Below, piece after piece: positions 35,218-46,291 of a stretch of DNA of 64,000 nt (position 1 is its first letter; every line of letters begins with the position of its first letter). The notes under the pieces were generated by a model. The model searched no databases. It was not told the DNA's origin and was given only the letters and a program-made list of their open reading frames with translations. The stretch covers positions 105,813,893-105,877,892 of the forward strand of contig NC_082688.1 of assembly GCF_949987515.2 (NCBI RefSeq). The letters run 5' to 3'. A program made the position numbers and the translations under genes. This stretch comes from Delphinus delphis (Eukaryota > Chordata > Mammalia > Artiodactyla > Delphinidae).

Positions 35218-35772
35218 TTATCACTTACTGTGGCTGTGACTTTTGTGGCTTGAGGTGCGACAGCAAAACTAGCAGGACTTTCTTTTTCCTTCTTCACAAT
35301 TTTACGGGCAGATTCGTTCTTACCGAAGATCTTTGCAACCTCAGCATACGAGTTTTTTCCTTTCTTTGTTAAGTCGAGAACTTTCACCTTTTCACTTAAA
35401 GGAAGTACTTTATGGCTTCTCTTTGGCATATGTGAATTGCCAACATCACTAGTCTTGCCCTTTGGGGCCATTATTAAGTAAAATAAGGGTTACTTGAACT
35501 CAAGCACTGAGATACCTTGACAGTTGATCTAATAACGGAGTCGGCTACTAAGTAACTAACGGATGGGATACGCTGGACAAAGTGATGATACACATCCCTG
35601 GGGGATGGAGAGGGATGGCGAAAGAGTTCATCGTGCTACTCAGTACAGCACAAAATTTAAAATGTATGAATTGTTTATTTCTGGAATTTTCCATTTAATA
35701 TTTTCAGAGCGCAATTGACTTCAGGAAATTGAAACCTTGGAAAGTGAAACTGTGAATAAGGGGGGACGACCA
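35218..35772 (-). mobile_element. Tigger DNA transposon, 5' fragment
   Basis: On the - strand the element starts near 35772 with a Tigger-style terminus. The complement 'tgtgaataaggggggac' and the upstream wording 'tttccatttaatattttcag' match the known terminal region. It runs into the start of a transposase gene and breaks off near 35218. The other end is absent. Confidence 0.82.
35220..35471 (-). pseudogene. Tigger transposase N-terminus (truncated)
   Basis: The frame opens with MAPKGKTSDVGN and continues with LSEKVKVLDL and YAEVAKIFGKNESA. This is the CENP-B/pogo-type helix-turn-helix that in Tigger (Tc1/mariner superfamily) transposases binds the transposon ends. Similarity is lost after about residue 84 (VTATVSD); the last few residues up to the stop are flank sequence. 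The DDE catalytic domain is missing. The roughly 80 residues without a stop are probably luck in an old element. There is no sign of introns or a host promoter, so I treat it as a relic, not a domesticated gene. Confidence 0.8.
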
Positions 35773-36887
35773 TATTGTTATTAATGTTATTACTATTTTT
35801 CCTCTTAAAACTCAGTAAAATAATCTCTGCAGTAAATTAGCATACCTAAGACAGGTCTGAATCTTCTATAGATAGACCATAAATAAGGCCATGTGGTTTT
35901 AACTCCGCCAGTGTAAAGGGGCGTATTAAGCTCTCTATTATTCATTTATAAGGGTGTCTCTGCCTACTTAAGTGGATTTTTATAAAAAGACCAAAAAAGC
36001 CTTATTTCAGTTTGAGTCCACCGGGACGTCCCTGCAGTTATTCATGGTTTGATAAAGAATGGAGACAGAGCTGATATGCCTCTTGGAGGGGACAAAGCCT
36101 CACCCTTTGCATCATTTGTCCTTGAGTTCATTTTCCACACCTGTGACAGCTCTTTTTTCAGTCCTGGAGCATGGCCCCCCATATCCACGACCTGCAACCC
36201 TAGAGGTTGAGGATCTGTTGTCCTTCTCGAAAAGCCCCTCAGCCCTTTGTGTCCAGGGCTCTGCTGTGGAGTAGAGTGAGCACCCCTGGTCTGCCATTTG
36301 GTGCCGGGGCTGGGATGTCTCCCTACTGCACTGAGGCCCTTGGAGTCCCTGAAAGGCTGGACTCTTCTGCATGCACCACCCGGTTGGTGTCTTGCATATG
36401 GTGTGAGTTCAGTGGTATTTACTAAACAAGGGAGGGTTTCAGCAGAATCTGCATGTAGGGGCATTGCAGAAAGCACATTTAAAGCAATACATCAAAAAAA
36501 AAATCATTTAACATATGTAACTGAGAAGCAGGTATGTTCTCAATAACTTGGCTAAATGTCATACCCCTACCTTATATAACAAGTCATTTCCCAATTCCTA
36601 CTACCTGAAAATGTCTTCATATATTATCTGAATTTTCAGAGAGTATGTTTTTCTTCCTTAGTGTTTTTTTTTAGTAACCCTGACACATAGTTTTATGAAA
36701 GAAAATTAATTAGCAAAATAACTTGGCACTGAAGTTTCTAAGTTTATTAAAGTTTTCAGTATGTAATTAGGCTCATTTTATCAGTGATGTATACAATTTA
36801 CTATTAGGATGGAGCTTAGAAATTGAGGGGTGGCACAATCTGATAAATTCTCTGGAGAGACACCTTTGCTTGCCCTCCTCTTTGTTG
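35773..36887. other. Unique sequence
   Basis: Several overlapping frames at 36040-36480 (up to 144 codons) lie on both strands of a GC-richer patch. None has a recognisable domain. Confidence 0.4.
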
Positions 36888-37045
36888 AGCACTAGTCTCT
36901 AAATCCTCAGATTCTTCCCCAGTCCGTGAGGATGTTTCTAAGACCCCCATCCCCACGTGCATCCGAGGGTGGGGGGAGGGAAGAGGATGCGTGGCCTGCT
37001 CTCTCATGCCTTAAATCATGTCTTTCACTCTTTATAGTCTACCTG
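36888..37045 (+). repeat. Unassigned repeat, direct copy 1
   Basis: This stretch aligns with 38955-39112. Shared phrases include CAGATTCTTCCCCAGTCC, GTTTCTAAGA, CCATCCCCA, GAGGGTGGG/CAGGGTGGG and, further on, TCATG(C/G)CTT. Identity is roughly three quarters by eye. The family was not recognised. Confidence 0.65.
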
Positions 37046-38513
37046 GGGAGAGGCAGCTTGGAATAATGTGTGGTTAGGAAAGCGGAGAGGGGAGGACAAG
37101 ATGGAGCCCACGGGAAAAAGAGCAAAACTACTTATTAGGGGCTGATCTTTATGCAACGGGGGTGGTAACGGCTGGGGGGAGGATGGGAACGTCTACTGAT
37201 GGAGTGACTGCTCTGTGTCAGGAGCTATCACACACATTACCTCAGTGGTGCTTGGATTTCAAGGGTCAGCAGGATTGGACCAAATATTTTGGTTTTCCAC
37301 GTTCGATAATGCCAGATGAGGGCCTTAGAGAAACAACTACCATCTCATCACCACCATATGAATATGAGAAGGAAGGACATTTCGACACCAGAGAAGTCAG
37401 AATATATTATTGTGGAATAAAAGATAGCTTTTCAAATTGAATATATGTTGCTTATGAAAAACTTAAGACACTATCTTTTTTGTATTTTGCCATTTAGTAT
37501 TAGATTGGTACCGTACAAGGTTTCATTTGTGTACATGATATCCCAGGAAGCAGGTAGCATCCCTACTCCTAGGCAGGGCAGCTACCCCTCTGCATGCTTT
37601 GATAAACCCCATGTAATGAGGCCAAAATTTAAACAATGACTCAGATGTACAGAAAATGTTAACTGCCCTGTTTTCTATAACTGATCTCATCTTGCTCTTG
37701 TCGTTTCTAATGATGGAGGAAAACACTTGATCTTGACAAATCAGAGTGTCTTCTTGGCGTCTTTCAGTTTTAAATAGCCTATTTGGGTAACTGGTCAGTC
37801 TTTCGGGATTCTCTCTAGGGCCTTCCCTACTCCTTTCAAGGTGCTATCTGTAACTGGAAGAGCTGCGTGTGCTCCTGGTCTTGCGGTCTCCCACTGAGGT
37901 GTCTCTCAGCCTTGGCACCTGTCCTGAGCATGTGCATTGGTGTAGCTTGGACTCCGGGCCACCTGGCTCTGGCTCAGCTGAGACACAGTTCTTCCTGTCC
38001 ATCCTTCGGGCGTTAGGCTGGCTCCTGCGCCCAATAACTGAGGACCTTGCTGTTGCACCTGGTCACACGTTGCAGCACTTGGGTCTCCTTACTCTAACTC
38101 CAGGCTTTATCAGGGTCATGGGTTCTCTCTGTCCTTCCACACCCCCGCCCCTCATGGGAGACCTGGCAATGCCCTCCTTCTTTCCCCACACCCAACACAA
38201 TTGTGCAGGATCCTGTGAGGCTGCCCTCTGGTCTGCCAGCCTTGGCCCTGCCCTCAGTCACTGCTCCTCTGCACACACACAGCATTGCATGCCTTGCTGA
38301 ATGCAAGAGCCTTCGAGAATTTATAGGCTCCTTAGACCATGGCTTTCAAACTTCTTTTGACCAGGAGCTACACTAAGAAATATATTTTAAGTTTAGACAC
38401 GGTGTATGTACAACACACACGTGTATGTAAGAGAAATAAAAAATTCCCCCAATTATGTAGATCCTTCCTACTTGTGGATGCACTCTGATATTTCTAATCT
38501 AGTCTAAGTCATT
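37046..38513. other. Unique sequence
   Basis: A 143-codon frame (37869-38300) lies in a GC-rich patch and has no recognisable domain. No RNA gene is seen. Confidence 0.4.
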
Positions 38514-38755
38514 AAAAACCACATTGTTCGGGCTTCCCTAGTGGCGCAGTGGTTGAGAGTCCGCCTGCCAATGCAGGGGACACGGGTTCGTGCCCCGGTC
38601 TGGGAAGACCCCACGTGCCGCGGAGCGGCTGGGCCCGTGAGCCATGGCCGCTGAGCCTGCGCGTCCGGAGCCTGTGCTCCGCAACGGGAGAGGCCACAAC
38701 AGTGAGAGGCCCGCGTACCGCAGGGAAAAAAAAAAAAACAACAAACACATTGTTC
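38514..38755 (+). mobile_element. CHR-family SINE, cetacean short form
   Basis: The SINE body (38530-38742) has the tRNA-like head with A-box-like TGGCGCAGTGG and B-box-like GGTTCGTGCC (38585-38594). A GC-rich body ('cggagcggctgggcccgtga') and an A tail follow. Flanking duplications are AAAAACCACATTGTTC and AAACACATTGTTC. Long frames across it on both strands recur in every copy and are artefacts. Confidence 0.95.
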
Positions 38756-38770
38756 CAGTCTACTACAGTG

Positions 38771-38772
<2 letters not shown>

Positions 38773-38827
<55 letters not shown>

Positions 38828-38832
38828 TTTTT
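38773..38832. repeat. (TA)n followed by T tract
   Basis: About 18 TA units run directly into some 22 Ts. The T tract is the complement of the A tail of the reversed SINE fragment next to it. Confidence 0.95.
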
Positions 38833-38894
38833 CCCCAGGGCTCCCTGCATTGGGAGCGTGGAGTCCCAGCCACTGGACCACCAGGGAAGTCCCA
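38811..38894 (-). mobile_element. Short tRNA-type SINE fragment
   Basis: On the - strand the head 'gggacttccctggtggtcca' (complement ending at 38893) is followed by a short body and an A tail. Only about 60 bp of non-tail sequence remains. Confidence 0.85.
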
Positions 38895-38954
38895 AGACTG
38901 TTTTCTTCATGCCCCGATGGCTCACTGTCCTAGGATATGCCCCAGGAAGTGAAG

Positions 38955-39112
38955 CACTGGCTCCCAAATCTTCAGATTCTTCCCCAGTCCATTTGGAGGT
39001 TTCTAAGAGTCCATCCCCAAATTCATCCCAGGGTGGGAGAATAAGATAAAGACGTTTGATCTTCTTTCTCATCTCTTAAGTCATGGCCTTTACCCTTTCT
39101 AGTCTAGGGTTT
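38955..39112 (+). repeat. Unassigned repeat, direct copy 2
   Basis: Partner of 36888-37045 in the same orientation, starting about 2.07 kb downstream. The similarity ends near 39112. Confidence 0.65.
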
Positions 39113-39267
39113 ATTTTAAGGCCAGTCCTCTCGCTTTGGTTCTTATTATGTAAAATCAGTTGTGGGAGTTCCAAGAAAATCCTTTCAATTCTGATAAGCC
39201 CTGTTTTCAAGAATATGGTCTCCTTATATCACCATGAATTTTAAAAACACTTTAAAAGAAACAACAA

Positions 39268-39673
39268 GTAGTTTTTTGTCTAGTGGTTTCTGTGGGTCAG
39301 GAATTTGGAGGCAGATTAGCTGGGTGGCTCTGGCTCAGAGCCTCTTATAAGGTTGCAGACAAGATAACACCTGAAAGCTTTATTGGGTCTGGAGAATCTG
39401 CTTCTAAGACTGCTTACTCACCTGGCCGTTGGCAGGAGACCTCCTTTCCTCACCATGTGGGCTTCTCCATTGGGCTGATTGAGAATCTTCATGATGTGAC
39501 AGCTTGCTTCCCCCGGAGGGAGTGATCCAAAAGTGAGCAAGAAGGAAGCTGCCTTGCCTTCTATGGCTTAGTCTCAGAGGTCACGCACCATCACTTCTTA
39601 TTCTATAGAAACAAACATTAAGTCCAATGAAAATGTCAGGGGAGGGAAACTGGACCTTTAAAAGAATTTGTGG
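39268..39673. repeat. Ancient interspersed repeat, left part
   Basis: 'tttctgtgggtcaggaattt', 'gcttactcacctggccgttg', 'catgtgggcttctccattgg' and 'attctatagaaacaaacatt' follow a widespread mammalian interspersed repeat whose family name I cannot give with certainty. It is cut by the L1 at 39674. Its expected continuation (gtggacatattttaaa-like) is found beyond the L1 at 44181-44210. Confidence 0.6.
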
Positions 39674-40634
39674 GAGGGCGGAGTCAAGATGGCGGTGTGG
39701 GAAGACACCAGGTAGCATCTCCCGGCAACTAGGGCGCCTGCCGGCTGCTGATGGGGGACCCTGACGCCCAAGGAGACGGGAGGAACCCCCAAGTGAATTG
39801 GTAGGATATGGGGGGACAGAGGGGAGAGGAGAAGTGGAGGCCAGACAGGATCGGCACCCCTGACGCGGGGAGATCAGGAGAGGCAGGCAGGAGGGGCCGT
39901 CTGGAAGGAGCAGGAGAGGAGCGGAGGGCAAGTGCCCCGCCCACTGGAGCCCAGGAAGCCTACTGGGCTCCCAGGTGAGGTCCCCTGCCCTCTGAGCACA
40001 GGAGTGGGGGGCACGCCTGGGGCTCTTCTGTCCCTTGAGCCTAAGCCCCACAGCCCCCCAGCCCCCAGGGCCTTTTCCAGCCCTGTGGGTCCTGAGCATT
40101 GGCTCCGCCCACTGCCCAAACCTCGCCCATGCTTAGGCCCCGCCCTCCAGCCGAGGCCTTTTCCCCGTTTTTTTCTTTTTTTTTCTTTCTCTTTCCCCTC
40201 CTCCTCTTTTTTACTGTGGTGGTACTCTTGTACCTTCCGGTTGTTGATTCATCTCTATTTTAATTTTTATGTTCTTTCTAACATATCTGTTAGTTTCCTA
40301 GTCTAATTTTATTTTTTACTTCATTATCGTTCTCTCTTTTTTTTCTGCCACCCCATGTGGCTTGTAGGATCTTGGTTCACAAGCTGGGGGTCGGGCCGAA
40401 GCTCCCGCGGTGGGAGCTCCGTGTTGGAACCACTGGACTAACAGAGAACCTCAGACCCCAGGGAATATTCATCGGAGTGAGGTCTCATGGAGATCCTCAT
40501 CTCAGCACCAAGACCCAGATCTAGCCAACAGCCTACAAACTCCAGTGTTGGAAGCTTCAGGCCAAACAACCAGTAAGACAGGAACACAATCCCACTCATT
40601 TAAAAAAAAAAAAAAAAAGAGACGGCAAAATAAT
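39674..40634 (+). promoter_or_regulatory. L1 5'UTR / internal promoter
   Basis: About 960 bp of GC-rich leader starts GAGGGCGGAGTCAAGATGGC. The CAAGATGGC at 39685-39693 is a YY1-type site placed near the transcript start, as in other mammalian L1s. L1 promoters lie inside the transcript so each new full-length copy carries its own. Several long frames on both strands cross this GC-rich part; they are not genes. Confidence 0.8.
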
Positions 40635-41521
40635 ATGTCACAGATGAAGGAGAAAGGTAAAAAGCTACAAGACCAAATAAATGAAGAGGAAATGGGCAAT
40701 CTACATGAAAAAGAATTCGGAGTAATGAGAGTAAAGATGATCTGGAATCTCGGAAACAGAATGGAAGCACTGATTGAGAAAATACAAGAAATGTGTAACA
40801 AAGATCTAGAACTAAAGAACAAACAAACAGAGATGAACAACACAATAACTGAAATGAAAAATACTCTAGAAGGAATCAATAACAGAATAACTGAAGCAGA
40901 AGAACGAATAAGTGAGCTGGAAGACAAAACGGTGGAAATAACTGCCAAGGAGCAGGATAAAGAAAAAAGAATGAAAAGAATTGAAGACAATCTCAGAGAC
41001 CTCTGGGGCAATACTAAATGCACCAAACATTCAAATTATTGGGGTTCCAGAAGAAGAAGAGAAAAAGAAAGGGTCTGAGAAAATATTTGAAGAGATTACA
41101 GTTGAAAACTTCCCTAACATGGGAAAGGAAATAGTCACCCAAGTCCAGGAAGCACAGAGAGTCCCATACAGGATACACCCTAGGGAAAACCACACCAAGA
41201 CACATGTTAATCAAACTAACAAAAATTAAATTCAAAGAAAAAATATTAAAAGCAGCAAGAGAAAAACAAAAAATAACATATAAAGGAATCCCCATAAGGT
41301 TATCAGCTGATTTTTCAGCAGAAACTCTGCACGCCAGAAGGGAGTGGCAGGATATACTTAAAGTGACGAAAGGGAAAAACCTACAACCAAGATTACTCTA
41401 CCCAGCAAGGATCTCATTCAGATTCGACAAAGAAATCAAAAGCTTTTCAGACAAGCAAAAGCTAAGAGAATTCAGCACCACCAAACCAGCTTTACAACAA
41501 ATGCTAAAGAAACTTCTCTAG
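40635..41521 (+). pseudogene. L1 ORF1, two frameshifts
   Basis: Translation from ATG 40635 gives the Lys/Glu-rich coiled-coil part (MSQMKEKGKKLQDQ). An extra A near 41027 shifts the frame after KCT, and a second shift near 41200 moves to the frame that ends at TAA 41519-41521. The RNA-binding and C-terminal domains are therefore split over three frames. Compared with ORF1 at 28-909, it lacks the in-frame stop and the 21-nt expansion. Confidence 0.9.
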
Positions 41522-41579
41522 GCGGGAAACACAAGGGAAGAAAAAGACCTACAATAACAAACCCAAAATAATTAAGAAA

Positions 41580-43802
41580 ATGGGAATAGGAACATACATA
41601 TCAATAATTACCTTAAATGTAAATGGACTAAATGCTCCCACCAAAAGACACAGATTGGCTGAATGGATACAAAAACAAGACCCATATATTTGCTGTCTAC
41701 AAGAGACCCACTTCAGACCTAGGGACACATAAAGACTGAAGGGGAAGAGATGGAAAAAGATGTTCCATGCAAGTGGTAATCAAAAGAAAGCTGGAGTAGC
41801 AATACTCCTATCTGATAAAATAGACTTTAAAATAAAGTCTATTATAAGAGACAAAAAAGGACACTACATAATGATCAAAGGATCAATCCAAGAAGAATAT
41901 ATAACAATTATGTTTATGCACCCAATACATAAGGCAAATGCTAACAACCATGAAAGGAGAAATCGACAGTAACACGATAATAGTAGGGGACTTTAAGACG
42001 CCACTTACACCAATGGACAGATCATCCAAACAGAAAATAAATAAGGAAACACAGCTTTAAATGACACAATAGGCCAGACAGATTTAATTGATATTTACAG
42101 AACATTCCACCCAAAAGTGCAGAATACACTTTCTTCTCAAGTGCACAGGGAACATTCTCCAGGATAGATCACATCTTGGGTCACATCTTGGATCACATCT
42201 TCAACACCCACTTATGATCAACCTCGGAAAATTTAAGAAAATTGATATCGTATCAAGCATCTTTTCTGACCACAATGCTATGAGATTGGAAATCAATTAC
42301 AGGAAAAAAATGTAAAAAACACAAATACATGGAGGCTAAACAGTGCACTATTAAATAACCAAGAGATCACTGAAGAAGTCAAAGAAGAAGTAAAAAAATA
42401 CATAGAAACAAATGACAATGAAAACAGGACGACCCAAAACCTATGGGATGCAGCAAAAGCAGTTCTGAGAGGGAAGTTTATAGCAATTCAATCTCACCTC
42501 AAGAAACAAGAAAAATCTAAAATAAGCAATCTAACCCTACACTTTAAAAAACTAGAGAAAGAAGAACAAAGAAAACCCAAAGTCAGTAGAAGGAAAGAAA
42601 TCATAAAAATCAGAGCAGAAATAAATAGAAACAAAGAAAACAATAGCAAGGCTCAATAAAGCTAAAAGCTGGTTCTTTGAGAAGATAAACAAAATTGATA
42701 AACCCTTAGCCAGACTCATCAAGAAAAAAAGGGACAGGATGCAAATCAATAAAATTAGAAATGAAAAATCACAACTGACACTGCAGAAATACAAAGGATT
42801 ATAAGAGACTACTACAAACAACTATATGCCAATAAAATGGACAACCATAAAGAAATGGACAAATTCTTGGAAAGGTATAATTTTCCAAGACTGAACCAGG
42901 GAGAATTAGAAAATATAAACAGACCTACTATCACAAGTAATGAAATTGAAACCATAATTAAAAATCTTCCAACAAACAAAAGTCCAGGATCAGATGGCTT
43001 CACAGGTGAATTCTATCAATCATTTACAGAAGAGCTAACACCGATCCTTCTCAAACTCTTCCAAAATATTGCAGAGGGAGAAACACGCCCAAATTCATTC
43101 TACAAAGCTACCATCACCCAGATACCAAAACCAGAAAAAGATATCACAAAAAAAGAAAATTATAGACCAATATCACTGATGAACATAGATGCAAAAATCC
43201 TGAACAAAATACTAGCAAACAGAATCCAACAACACATTAAAGGGATCATACACCATGATCAAGTGGGATTTATCCCAGGTACACAAGGATTCTTCAATAT
43301 ACGCAAGTCAATGTGATACACCATATTAACAAATTAAGGAATAAAAACCGTATGATCATCTCAATAGATGCAGAAAAAGCTTTTAACAAAATTCCACATC
43401 CACTTATGATAAAAAATCTCCAGAAAATGGGCATAGAGGGAAACTACCTCAACATAATAAAGGCCATATATGACAAACCCACAGCAAGCATCATACTCAA
43501 TCCCACTATTGGGCATATACCCTGAGAAAACCATAATTCAAAAAGACACATATACCACAATGTTCATTGCAGCACTATTTACAATAGCTAGGACATGGAA
43601 GCAACCTAAGTGTCCATCGACAGATGAATGGATAAAGAAGATGTGGCACAGATATACAATGGACTATTACTCAGCCATAAAAAGAAACAAAATTGAACTA
43701 TTTGTAGTGAGGTGGATGGACCTAGAGTCTGTCATACAGAGTGAAGTAAGTCAGAAAGTGAAAAACAAATACTATATGCTAACACATATATATGGAATCT
43801 AA
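41580..43802 (+). pseudogene. L1 ORF2, reverse transcriptase core deleted
   Basis: ORF2 begins with an intact ATG (41580-41582) followed by GIGTYISIITLNVNG, the endonuclease start. Stops and shifts follow (for example a TAA soon after the GDT-like stretch near 41730). The reverse transcriptase fingers region is readable at 42837-43525. The sequence then jumps to the C-terminal region, losing the FADD catalytic motif. The final frame ends at TAA 43800-43802. Confidence 0.9.
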
Positions 43803-44183
43803 AAAAAAAAAAAAGGTTATGGTGAACCTAGTGGCAGGACTGGAATAAAGATGCAGACGTAGAGAATGGACTTGAGGACACGGGGAGGGGGAAGGGTAAG
43901 CTGGGACGACATGAGAGAGGGGCATGGACATATATATACTACCAAATGTAAAATACATAGCTAGTGGGAAGCAGCTGCATAGCACAGGGAGATCAGCTCG
44001 GTGCTTTGTGAAAACCTAGAGGGGTGGGATAGGGAGGGTGGGAGGGAGGCTCAAGAGGGAGGGGATATGGGGACATATGTATGCATAGGGCTGATTCACT
44101 TTGGTGTACAGCAGAAACTAACACAGTATTGTGAAGCAATTATACTCCAACAAAGATCTATAAAAGAAAAAAACAATTTGTGG

Positions 44184-44224
44184 ACGTATTTTAAACCTCC
44201 ATAATAATTAGTATATCTTTTCAG
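44184..44224. repeat. Ancient repeat, right part after the L1
   Basis: 'acgtattttaaacctcc' continues the element that was interrupted at 39673. This supports the L1 having landed inside that older repeat. Confidence 0.5.
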
Positions 44225-44440
44225 ATAACTAACAACGCAAGGTAGTACAGACTAGGTGCTACCTGAGTGATGCAAGTGGTGAGTGCTATGGGGCAACCTA
44301 GGCTCAATGAATAACCGTGTTTTCTTGTGCAATCAGGGAAGGTTGCACAGAGAAGATGAGTCTTGAATTGAATGAAGAGTAAGGTCGGAAAACCAGAGAG
44401 AATCAGGCAGGCATTCCAGTTGGTATAGACTGAGTGAATC
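44225..44440 (+). mobile_element. L2 remnant
   Basis: 'caatcagggaaggttgcaca', 'gatgagtcttgaattgaatg' and 'aggcaggcattccagttggt' follow the forward L2 3' region in order. Confidence 0.65.
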
Positions 44441-44800
44441 AAGTGGGAGGGAGGTTCTCACCTTAGATGTCAAAGTCCCCAGACTACTTACTCCATGTTA
44501 CCTCCTCTATTTTCCCATCCACCACCATCCACACTCCCGACCTCCACCATCTAGGCAGTCTTGGAAGTTTCCCTTTTGCAACATTTGATTAGACTGTGGA
44601 CCAGTGACTACTCTTCCCCCCCCGCCACCGCATTCTTTTTCCAAATTGATTTTAATATCCTGCTTCATCATTGTACACCAGGTGTGTGGGGGAGAGAGTG
44701 CGAGGAGGGAAGAGACACCTCACTTTTTTAGTTTATCGGTCACTGGATCATGTGCTTGGAACTTTAAAATAGGGTGTGTCCTATATGTTAGAAGAAGGGG
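44441..44800. other. Unique sequence
   Basis: No gene is recognised. There is a short C run near 44617-44626. Confidence 0.4.
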
Positions 44801-44804
44801 ATAT

Positions 44805-44808
44805 ATTC

Positions 44809-44839
<31 letters not shown>

Positions 44840-44880
44840 CATATATACACATATACATATACATATATACACACATACGG
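44805..44880. repeat. Compound (TA)n/(CA)n microsatellite
   Basis: ATATAT units change into mixed ACACAT/ATATAC units over about 75 bp. Confidence 0.9.
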
Positions 44881-44955
44881 ATATCTCGATGGCCAGCGGA
44901 ATGGACTGTAAGCGTTGTCCACCAAAGTACATTCTTACCTTCTTCCTTTGTTACT

Positions 44956-45265
44956 AGAACTGCCTAGTGTTAGCTGGATCTGTGGTTGCCCAGCTAGAGA
45001 ACTCTACCTCCCACCTTCCCAACAGTTAGATGCGGCTGTGTGTCTAACCACGTCAATGGAATGAGGAGAAATGACATGTGCTACCTCTGGGACACACTCC
45101 TAGGAGTACTGAGATGTTCACCCCTTTCCTTTCTGCCTTTTTGCTGGGCTCAGATACAGATGTGCTGCCAGATTCTGGGATGGTGGTTACGTATGTGGAT
45201 AGCAGTGCTGCCCTCCTAGTCCTGGACCAGTACATGAGAGAAAAAACCAAAACAAAAACTATCTT
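44956..45265 (+). repeat. Ancient interspersed repeat, family uncertain
   Basis: 'gcggctgtgtgtctaaccac', 'caatggaatgaggagaaatg', 'cctagtcctggaccagtaca' and 'atgagagaaaaa' follow, in order, a common eutherian repeat that usually ends in an AATAAA-like tail. I cannot name it securely (LTR or hAT relic). Confidence 0.45.
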
Positions 45266-46245
45266 GTTTCAAATATAATACCTTTGGGTTACAGCAACCT
45301 AAGCTGTATTCCAACGAAAAGCTAGGCCTAGTTTTGGAAAAGAGTATTAAATATTCCTTTCTCCAAGGGGCAAGGCAGAGCCATTCCTGAACACACGGAA
45401 AAGAAACTTTTGCTATTCTAAGTCAACGTTTTGACCCAACTTAACCAAATACATAATCACTGTACACTTAATTTGAGCCAATATAGTGTGAGATATTACG
45501 GAAGAAAAGACACGGTCCTGCTCAGTGCTCTATTTCTGGATCATTACATAATAGAAGAAATAAACTTCTATTTTGTTTAAACTGATGTATTTTGGGTATT
45601 TGTTATACCAAAGAGGAGGCTTAGACTGCATCCTAAAGAACATACATTGTTAGAATTTGTTGGAAAACCAGAGCATAATCACAAAAATAACACTTCAAAG
45701 CAGTGCGTGCCCAATGGGGAATATGGACAAAAAAAGACTCTCTCAGTGTGGAGAAGCTCAGAAGGGTTTAGGAGATTCTGAAGAAATCGAAAACTTAGTG
45801 ATGAAAATGGCATCATTGAAGGCAGGAATATTAATTCTCTCCTAAACCAACCAACCAGCCAACCAAGCAACCAACCTCAGTGTAACTTTTCTCTCAACTA
45901 TTCTGGTAAATGAGATAAGAAACCCCTGTTTTATGAAAAACGGTATTTTTTTCTTTTAAAAATTAAAAAAAATTATAATAAAAGTATCACAGCCAGGGGA
46001 ATACTTGAGAACACTGTAACAATATGTACCATTTCAAACCAGAAGTTTAAAGAAAGTGAAAACCAGTCAACCATTACCATGAACAACAAAACTGCAAACA
46101 GTTTTTCAATTTTTTTCTAGTCTTTCTTCAGTGGGTGTGCAAGGGGAGGTGTATGCATTATACGTGTACTACGTACTACACGTATACATACTGTAGCTTT
46201 GTTGAGGTTTCTTAACATTACGTAAGTACTTCTCCTTGACATGAA
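45266..46245. other. Mostly unique, with tetranucleotide run and near-palindrome
   Basis: A (CCAA)n-like run lies at 45845-45876. A 28-bp near-perfect palindrome lies at 46159-46186 (arms TATACGTGTA and TACACGTATA around TACGTA). No gene is recognised. Confidence 0.5.
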
Positions 46246-46257
46246 AAATTCTTCGGT

Positions 46258-46291
<34 letters not shown>

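Larger units (their letters stand above)
39661..44183 (+). mobile_element. Near full-length L1 with 5'UTR, internally deleted
   Basis: The element (39674-44170) has a GC-rich 5'UTR, ORF1, ORF2, a 3'UTR and an A-rich tail. It is bounded by the duplication AAAGAATTTGTGG (39661-39673) and AAACAATTTGTGG (44171-44183). At 43498-43501 the sequence jumps over what corresponds to about 1.58 kb of ORF2 in the copy at 1-5148. Because both duplications are intact, the 5' start is the real end of the inserted RNA copy. Confidence 0.95.

Noticed and set aside
36042..36546. Cluster of five overlapping frames up to 144 codons
   Set aside because: They overlap on both strands with no recognisable domain. 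The GC-rich patch explains them.
38504..39072. Frames of 125-186 codons on both strands near the SINE and TA tract
   Set aside because: They read through CHR SINE, poly-Lys from A tails and Tyr/Ile from TA repeats. The same frames recur at 55830-56165 and 60095-60375.
39581..40306. Overlapping frames up to 172 codons in the GC-rich part before L1 ORF1
   Set aside because: They lie in the L1 5'UTR and have no domain; frames occur on both strands because stops are rare in GC-rich sequence.
40635..41521. Possible intact L1 ORF1 able to act in trans
   Set aside because: Two frameshifts split the protein over three frames.
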